11,882 nucleotides of DNA from contig CAYOUD010000079.1 of assembly GCA_964407055.1 (NCBI GenBank), forward strand, positions 1 to 11,882, written 5' to 3'. Shown here piece by piece: positions 6,728 to 11,882 of this stretch. How positions within the stretch are numbered: the first letter of the stretch is position 1; each line of letters begins with the position of its first letter. The position numbers and the translations under genes are program-made. The notes under the pieces are model-generated. The model did not search any database. It saw only the letters and a program-made list of their open reading frames with translations, and was not told the DNA's origin. This DNA comes from JAQIBY01 sp964407055. Its GTDB lineage: Bacteria > Bacteroidota > Bacteroidia > Bacteroidales > ML635J-15.

Positions 6728-7694
6728 GTATTTTCAAATCCATACCTGGGGAAGTTCCCATGCCACAGAGCTTGGTGTTGTAATTGAAGGTGTTCCTGCA
6801 GGAATTACTTTGGCAGAAGATGATTTTATCCGGGATTTGGCGCGTCGGAAAGCCGGTGCAAAAGGGACAACTCCGCGGCTTGAAACGGATGAACCTGAAA
6901 TTGTTTCTGGTTTGTATCACGGGAAAACTACAGGAGCACCGGTTCATATCAGGTTCCGAAATGCGGCCCACGATAGCTCTGAATATGATAAACGGAAAAT
7001 TCCTCGCCCGGGACATGCTGATTTTGCTGCCAATGTGAAGTTTTTTGGACATCAGGATGACAGAGGCGGCGGTTTTTTTAGCGGCAGAATGACAATTTTG
7101 CTTGTTGCGGCCGGTGTGATTGCAAAAAAAATTATGCCACGGCTTAAAATATCCGCAGAAATTACTCATGTCGGTGGGAATGTAAATATTCAGCAAGCAC
7201 TTGACGAAGCAATTCAGCAGAAGGATTCACTCGGTGCCCGAATTCAATGCAAAGTGGAAAATCTTTCCACAGGAATCGGTGAACCCAACTTTGATTCAGT
7301 TGAATCCATGATATCTCACCTTGTGTTTTCAATTCCGGGTGCAAAAGCCATTGCTTTTGGGTCAGGAGAAAGAGCGCAGGAAATGCGTGGGTCGGAATTT
7401 AATGATGTAATTGTTAATGCTGAGGGAAAAACGAAAACCAATCATAACGGCGGTGTCAATGGAGGAATAACTAATGGTAACCCTTTAGTTTTCAGCGTGA
7501 AGTTTAAACCGACATCCAGCATTGCAAAACCACAACAAACTTTTAATCCCGAAACCAAACAAATCGAAACGCTCACTGTCAAAGGAAAACATGATGTCTG
7601 CTATGCATTGCGAGCTCCGGTTATTGTTGAAGCGGTTGCTGCCATTGCCTTAGTCGATTTGTTTTTTGCTCAAAAAGCCAAAACTTATGAATGA
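6711..7694 (+). CDS. aroC: Chorismate synthase
   Basis: AroC removes phosphate from EPSP to make chorismate, using reduced FMN; this is the last common step to aromatic amino acids and related compounds. The family motifs are in order: GSSHATELG near the N-terminus with His17, RPGHAD (99-104, catalytic-region His102), DRGGGFFSGRMT (117-128), NHNGGVNGGITNGNP (244-258), KPTSSI (266-271) and KGKHDVC (291-297) before a RAPVIVEA helix. At 327 residues it is shorter than E. coli AroC (361). The first signature usually reads G-[DES]-S-H-[GC]; here the last position is Ala18. RGGGRSSARET is replaced by RGGGFFSGRMT, similar to the RGGGHFSGR form I recall from clostridial-type enzymes. The Shine-Dalgarno site at 6697-6702 fixes the start. 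It overlaps aroA by 17 bp and the nuclease gene by 8 bp. Confidence 0.95.
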   Translation: MHTYGKYFQIHTWGSSHATELGVVIEGVPAGITLAEDDFIRDLARRKAGAKGTTPRLETDEPEIVSGLYHGKTTGAPVHIRFRNAAHDSSEYDKRKIPRPGHADFAANVKFFGHQDDRGGGFFSGRMTILLVAAGVIAKKIMPRLKISAEITHVGGNVNIQQALDEAIQQKDSLGARIQCKVENLSTGIGEPNFDSVESMISHLVFSIPGAKAIAFGSGERAQEMRGSEFNDVIVNAEGKTKTNHNGGVNGGITNGNPLVFSVKFKPTSSIAKPQQTFNPETKQIETLTVKGKHDVCYALRAPVIVEAVAAIALVDLFFAQKAKTYE

Positions 7695-10515
7695 TACGTT
7701 TTTAAATTCAGTTGCTCAATATATTTTAAATAAACATCGGGGAAAGTTGGCTGACATTGTTATTGTTGTTCCCAATATTCGTGCAGGTCTGTATTTGCGT
7801 CGAAGTTTTGCTCAGGCAATCGATAAAGCCACTTGGGCACCACAAATTCTTTCTGTTCAGGATTTTTTCCACAAACAGTCCGGTTTGCAAACTGAAGAAC
7901 AAATTCCTTTGGTTTTTGAGCTTTATAAATCATTTCAACGCATTGCACCCCAGCTTTTTGAAAGTTTTGATGTGTTTTACCCCTGGGGAGAGGTTATGCT
8001 TTCCGATTTTAATGATGTGGACAGTAATTTGGCTGAACCCAAGCAGCTTTTTACGAATATCACCGATTTAAAACAGCTTGAAATGCTTTTTTCCGATTTA
8101 GAAAAAAATATTCTCGATGTGATTCGTCGGTTTTGGAGCAATTTGGAAGGTGAAGAGACGAACGATGCCAAAGCAAGATTCCTTTCGGTTTGGAAACAAA
8201 TCTTGCCGGTTTATCAGGATTTTAAAGCGGAATTGACAAAAAAAGGCTTGGGATATGAAGGAATGATTTTTCGACAAGTTGCCGAAAATTTGAATAATGA
8301 GTTGTTCCCGGAGCCGAAGAAGAAACATTATTTCGTGGGTTTTAATGTGTTAAGTCAGTCCGAACAATTTGTTTTCCGATATTATAAAAATCAACATCAG
8401 TCAGGATTTTTCTGGCAGTACGATGAAGCTTTGTTGAAACATCCACAGCATGAAGCATTTCAGTTTATTCGGAAATATCTACAGGATTTTCCCTTGCCAC
8501 AGGATTTTGATTATCCAGCAAAAAGCAGAAAAAAATTAATAAAAATTTATGCTGTTCCCTCAAAAATAGCCCAAGTAAAACTCGCAGCAGCCATTTTAAC
8601 AAACGATTTTGCAACAACTGACCCTAAGTTTGAGCGGTCTGCGTTAATTCTGCCGGACGAGTCATTGTTGCAGCCTGTCTTGTACTCCATGCCTCAGAGC
8701 ATTGAGCATTTGAATGTGTCAATGGGTTTTCCGATTGCCTATGCACCACAAGCAAGTCTGGTGAAAATGCTGGCTTTGCTTCAGGAAAATCAGTCAAAAG
8801 GCCGGTTTTATCATAAAGATGTTCTGCGTTTGCTGAATCATCCATTATTGCGTGCAATTGACAGTGAAACCTGCAGCGAATTAAAGCAGATGCTGGTGAA
8901 AAATAATTGGTTGCGAATTCCTCAAGATCAGTTGCAAAAAGGACACAATATCCTTAAAATGATTTTTCGTTCAATCGATGATTTGCTGGATTTAGGACAG
9001 TATTTTACCGGCACGCTTAAAGGAATTTATGAGGAGATTTCCCAGCTCCCCGATATGGAATTTGACTGCGAAATCATTTATCAATTGTATCGGCGAATTA
9101 ATCGGTTTAATGAGTTTTTGCTGCGTGATAAAATACAGTTTCAGTCCCTGAAAACTTATTTGCACTTGCAAAATAGCATGTTAAATTCTGTATCTGTGGC
9201 ATTTTCAGGTGAGCCTTTGCGTGGATTGCAGGTTTTGGGAATGCTGGAAACCCGGTTGCTGGATTTTGACCAAATGATTATTCTGTCCATGAACGAAGGT
9301 CACTTTCCCGGACAGAGTTTTAAGAAATCATTCATCCCGTACAACCTGCGAAAAGCATTTCAGTTGCCCACCATCGAATTGCAGGATGCCATTCATGCGT
9401 ATTATTTTTATCGAATGATTATGTACCCTGAAAAATTGCATCTTTTGTACAATGTTGCTGATGAGGGGTTTATGAAAGGGGAGCGCTCTCGATATATACA
9501 ACAGTTGATGGTGGAAAGCGAGTTTGAAATTGAAAATATTCCGGTGCACGTTACAGTTGAAACCAAAGATAAACAGGTTCGTGAAGTGAAAAAAGATGCA
9601 CATAGCATGTCTGTCCTCAAAAAGTACGTTAACGGACAGGGAAAATCATTTAGTCCTTCACAATTAAATACTTACATTCATTGCAGTATGGCGTTTTATT
9701 TCAAATACATACTCGGTGTACGTGAGGAAGATGAGCTTGTTGATCAGATCGGGGCGATGGAGTCCGGTAATGTCCTGCATAATAGCATGAAGGCATTGTA
9801 CGATCCGTATCTTAACAAATCCATTACCAGCTCAGATTTTGATGTTCTGATCTCTGATAAAAAGCAGATTGATAAGGTCATAAACGAGGCCTGGAAAGCA
9901 CAAATGAAAAAAGCAGGAGAGCTTGAAGTGACAGGATTAAATGCATTAGGCATGGAGTCTGTGAAAATTTTTGTGGATCGTGTGCTCAAATTAGACCAAA
10001 AATATGCACCAGTTAGGCATCTTGGAGGGGAATTAACCCTTGAAAAAATGTTTTCACTTTCCATTGGGCAGGAGCAGATGCAGATTTCCCTAAAGGGCAG
10101 CATTGACCATCTTGATTTTGCAAATCAGGTGATTCGTGTCATGGATTATAAAACCGGTGGCGTTAAAAAACTTGCTTTTACAGAGTTGTCTGATACGTTT
10201 GCACGCGAACGCAAGTCAGTCCTTGATTATGCGTTTCAAGTCCTGTTTTACGCTTGGTTGTTTATGGGGCATAAAGATTTTGAGGTGTATAACGAAACTC
10301 CGATTATGCCCCTCGTGCTCTTTACAAGAAGCAATGAAGTGGTGCAATTGAGCTTGAACAATGAAATTCAGACCGATTTTCGTGAAATTATTGATGCGTG
10401 GACAAAGGAAATGTCATCACTAATCGCAGAAATATTAAATTCGGAAAAGCCATTTCGGATGACAAGTGAAAAGACCCACTGTGATTATTGTCCTTTTAAA
10501 AGTTTGTGCTATTGA
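7687..10515 (+). CDS. AddB-like helicase-nuclease subunit with PD-(D/E)XK nuclease and Fe-S cysteines
   Basis: This 942-residue protein probably forms part of an AddAB/RecBCD-like complex that resects double-strand breaks for recombination. The N-terminal VVPNIRAGLYLRR segment occupies the place where AddB of Bacillus has its Walker A, but no GxxxxGK[ST] is present, so ATPase activity there is likely lost. UvrD-like remnants remain: VLGMLETR (516-523), NEGHFP (536-541) and an AYYFYR segment. The C-terminal nuclease has H698, D807 (GSIDHLD), D820 and K822 (DYKTGG) and Q851/Y855 (FQVLFY). Cys666 with C932, C935 and C941 (C-x2-C-x5-C) matches the four-Cys iron-sulfur pattern of AddB and Cas4 nucleases. 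The ATG at 7687 overlaps the aroC stop by 8 bp (ATGAATGA); an in-frame TTG at 7666 is rejected. No AddA-type gene is in the window. The family is clear; the complex is inferred. Confidence 0.9.
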   Translation: MNDTFLNSVAQYILNKHRGKLADIVIVVPNIRAGLYLRRSFAQAIDKATWAPQILSVQDFFHKQSGLQTEEQIPLVFELYKSFQRIAPQLFESFDVFYPWGEVMLSDFNDVDSNLAEPKQLFTNITDLKQLEMLFSDLEKNILDVIRRFWSNLEGEETNDAKARFLSVWKQILPVYQDFKAELTKKGLGYEGMIFRQVAENLNNELFPEPKKKHYFVGFNVLSQSEQFVFRYYKNQHQSGFFWQYDEALLKHPQHEAFQFIRKYLQDFPLPQDFDYPAKSRKKLIKIYAVPSKIAQVKLAAAILTNDFATTDPKFERSALILPDESLLQPVLYSMPQSIEHLNVSMGFPIAYAPQASLVKMLALLQENQSKGRFYHKDVLRLLNHPLLRAIDSETCSELKQMLVKNNWLRIPQDQLQKGHNILKMIFRSIDDLLDLGQYFTGTLKGIYEEISQLPDMEFDCEIIYQLYRRINRFNEFLLRDKIQFQSLKTYLHLQNSMLNSVSVAFSGEPLRGLQVLGMLETRLLDFDQMIILSMNEGHFPGQSFKKSFIPYNLRKAFQLPTIELQDAIHAYYFYRMIMYPEKLHLLYNVADEGFMKGERSRYIQQLMVESEFEIENIPVHVTVETKDKQVREVKKDAHSMSVLKKYVNGQGKSFSPSQLNTYIHCSMAFYFKYILGVREEDELVDQIGAMESGNVLHNSMKALYDPYLNKSITSSDFDVLISDKKQIDKVINEAWKAQMKKAGELEVTGLNALGMESVKIFVDRVLKLDQKYAPVRHLGGELTLEKMFSLSIGQEQMQISLKGSIDHLDFANQVIRVMDYKTGGVKKLAFTELSDTFARERKSVLDYAFQVLFYAWLFMGHKDFEVYNETPIMPLVLFTRSNEVVQLSLNNEIQTDFREIIDAWTKEMSSLIAEILNSEKPFRMTSEKTHCDYCPFKSLCY

Positions 10516-10526
10516 TTGAATCTCTG

Positions 10527-10585
10527 AGTCGGGAACGCAAGCGGACGAACAGGGTTCGGGAGACAGGTGCTACCTGCCTGCCAAT
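10527..10585. other. GC-rich intergenic element with two small hairpins
   Basis: In the 97-bp gap between the convergent nuclease and T9SS genes, about 59 bases are roughly 64% GC, well above the AT-rich surroundings. They hold two equal-sized hairpins in tandem: CGAAC-AGG-GTTCG (10546-10558) and CAGGT-GCT-ACCTG (10564-10576), each with a 5-bp stem and a 3-nt loop, 5 bases apart. An AT-rich stretch with six T (10604-10609) lies further on. This could be a terminator region, a REP-like intergenic repeat or the remnant of something transferred. No coding potential or tRNA fold is apparent. Confidence 0.5.
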
Positions 10586-10612
10586 TTATTAAATCAGCAT
10601 GAATTTTTTGGG

Positions 10613-11734
10613 TTAATACCCGACAACCAATACATCAACAAACCGCTCAAATTTCGATTCATATTCTACGTGATAGGTTCCCGGTTTAAAGCATTGAATT
10701 TTAACGGTAAATGAATCGCTAGTAATGGATTTCTCATAAACAACAGCTCCCTTAATATCGTAAATCCGAATCGCATCAAATCTTGAACATTCGGAAAATT
10801 CAATGCTGTTTTTTGCGGGATTCGGATAGAATACCGGATTTGTTTTACTTATCGCTTCATCAATCAGATTGTTTAAATCATTTAGGTTTGCTCGGCGCAA
10901 TCCGGCATTCACATTAAAAAACGATTCATTGGAAAACAAAATTTGTTGATTGTCAAGAAAACTTACCGCCTCTGTCTGATGCAGGACTAGCGATAGATTA
11001 ATTTGCATTTGCAAGCCGTCAAAAAAATCATTTTCAGGATAATTTTTCAGTAAATAAAGGTAGGATGCTGATAAATTGGAGCTGTAGGCCAAAAGCAATA
11101 TTTCTCCTGTTTCCGGATTATAATCTGCATCGGTAATTAATGCTCCGACATCAAGGCTATCTTTCAGATTTGCAGCATAATTGCCGCTTTGTTTGGGTAG
11201 TGCATAAAGATAAGTTTTTTCATTCTCCCAATTTTTTGAAAAAAGATACAGGCTGTCAGAAGTTGCAATCATCGCTTCGCAATCAAAATTGTGCGCATGA
11301 CTTTCCCAGTCAAAACTGCTTTGATTCGGATAATAGAAATTGATTGTATCTGCGATAAGCGTATTGCTTTCACTAAATTGAGCTTTATCAAGCTTGTAAA
11401 TGCACAAATCGCTACGGTCTCCGTTGTTATTCCCGAAATCCCCGATATAAATAAAATTAGTATCTGCGGAAATTGCCTCCCAATCTTTATTTGTGGCATT
11501 TACAATTTGTTTTTCGCCGATAATATTTCCGCTGATTGTGTCAATGCAATATAGTTTTGCTTCATTGCCGGAATCGTTGTGTGTCCAAAGGGAATCGTTA
11601 ACCCAAAGTAATCCCGATGTTTCGGATATCTCATCATTTAAATCACATAACCAAATGCTGTTTAGGGATTGCCCGCTCAATTGCGAAATCCCAGTGAAAA
11701 AAATAAATAATATGCCGAGTGAGAATCGCTTCAT
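10613..11734 (-). CDS. Secreted protein with T9SS type A sorting domain, possibly beta-propeller
   Basis: The 373-residue protein begins with a signal peptide (MKRF, a hydrophobic core, and likely cleavage after SGQ at residue 22). It ends in a type IX secretion sorting domain: FYPNPAKN (302-309), AIRIYDIKGAVVYE (321-334) and FKPGTYHVEYES (349-360). It is therefore expected to cross the outer membrane by T9SS and be surface-attached or released. The central part (about 23-290) repeats beta-strand-like units with acidic turns: DWEAIS (84-89), IGDFGNNNGD (97-106), DCEAMI (151-156), TDADY (201-205) and TEAVSF (254-259). This suggests a propeller resembling SdiA-regulated/YjiK or esterase-like phytase domains, but I cannot assign a substrate. 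The start is the ATG at 11732-11734. It converges with the nuclease gene. The T9SS assignment is strong; the propeller is inference. Confidence 0.88.
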   Translation of the reverse strand: MKRFSLGILFIFFTGISQLSGQSLNSIWLCDLNDEISETSGLLWVNDSLWTHNDSGNEAKLYCIDTISGNIIGEKQIVNATNKDWEAISADTNFIYIGDFGNNNGDRSDLCIYKLDKAQFSESNTLIADTINFYYPNQSSFDWESHAHNFDCEAMIATSDSLYLFSKNWENEKTYLYALPKQSGNYAANLKDSLDVGALITDADYNPETGEILLLAYSSNLSASYLYLLKNYPENDFFDGLQMQINLSLVLHQTEAVSFLDNQQILFSNESFFNVNAGLRRANLNDLNNLIDEAISKTNPVFYPNPAKNSIEFSECSRFDAIRIYDIKGAVVYEKSITSDSFTVKIQCFKPGTYHVEYESKFERFVDVLVVGY

Positions 11735-11839
11735 AGGACGGTAAAAATACGCATAAAATTTTACTTAAATATTTTTTATTGAAAAGTCGCAGATTATAAT
11801 TGTAAGCATTTTAATGATTGTTTAGGGAATTTCAAGCAT

Positions 11840-11853
11840 ACCTAAAATTAGGT
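11840..11853. repeat. Inverted repeat, possible operator
   Basis: ACCTAA-AA-TTAGGT is a perfect 6-bp inverted repeat with a 2-nt centre, about 106 bp upstream of the T9SS gene start. TTAGG also occurs as direct copies at 11822-11826, 11848-11852 and 11872-11876, spaced 26 and 24 bp. It could be a regulator binding site for the leftward gene or for a gene beyond the window. The rest of 11735-11882 is AT-rich, with no ORF and no clear promoter match. Confidence 0.3.
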
Positions 11854-11882
11854 GTAAACTATTAATTGTTTTTAGGCTTTAA

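Noticed and set aside
6687..7196. 169-residue open frame on the minus strand across aroA/aroC
   Set aside because: It is antisense to conserved aroC motifs and its composition (rich in Cys, Asn and Phe) is typical of a shadow frame.
7666..7686. TTG start for the AddB-like gene, 21 bases further upstream
   Set aside because: The ATG at 7687 gives a compact ATGAATGA overlap with the aroC stop, typical of coupled genes, and the extra residues (LKKPKL) look like out-of-frame aroC sequence.
9744..10103. 119-residue open frame on the minus strand within the nuclease gene
   Set aside because: It lies opposite the conserved PD-(D/E)XK domain, has no recognisable motif and is best explained as a shadow frame.
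3036..10515. Defence island or mobile element interpretation because of the helicase and nuclease genes
   Set aside because: The genes are interleaved with core metabolism and rRNA modification genes; no integrase, transposase, terminal repeats or toxin-like genes are present.
10536..10560. Possible tRNA fragment because of GGGTTCGGG
   Set aside because: No acceptor stem, anticodon arm or CCA-end pairing can be built around it.

Overview
This window looks like a chromosomal piece from a member of the Bacteroidota, probably an environmental or anaerobic Bacteroidales-type organism. The signs are a lipoprotein whose mature N-terminus is Cys-Glu-Lys followed by a run of Asp (the surface-export type of signal known in this phylum), a secreted protein ending in a type IX secretion (T9SS) sorting domain, a DUF3822 protein, a candidate TAnnTTTG promoter, and mostly weak or absent Shine-Dalgarno sites. 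The DNA is AT-rich, with one clearly GC-rich intergenic spot.

Layout, left to right. (1) The 3' part of a surface lipoprotein gene of unknown function (3-878, +) converges with a RecD-like superfamily 1 DNA helicase (890-2311, -). Their stop codons lie inside one shared hairpin. (2) A divergent 80-bp gap follows, with a Bacteroidota-type promoter, and then a rightward run: a single-pass membrane protein with a pilin-like region (2392-3027), a DUF3822 protein (3039-3869) and the rRNA methyltransferase gene rsmD (3869-4414). (3) After a 41-bp gap comes a compact block of overlapping genes: aroB (4456-5493), aroA (5468-6727) and aroC (6711-7694), followed by a 942-residue AddB/RecB-like protein with a PD-(D/E)XK nuclease and four iron-sulfur-type cysteines (7687-10515). 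The overlaps are 26, 17 and 8 bp. (4) A 97-bp GC-rich intergenic stretch with two small hairpins separates this block from a leftward gene for a T9SS-exported protein (10613-11734, -). Its upstream region, which runs to the window end, contains an inverted repeat.

Functionally, aroB, aroA and aroC supply three shikimate-pathway steps to chorismate: the second (3-dehydroquinate formation), the sixth (EPSP synthesis) and the seventh (chorismate formation). The AddB-like protein is probably one half of a double-strand-break end-processing enzyme, and its AddA-type helicase partner is not in the window. RsmD modifies 16S rRNA. I see no phage, insertion sequence, CRISPR array, tRNA, rRNA or defence island. 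Most of the region is ordinary core genome. The points that deserve a second look are the variant PEP-site motif of AroA, the membrane/DUF3822 gene pair, the co-transcription of a recombination nuclease with aro genes, and the GC-rich twin-hairpin element.
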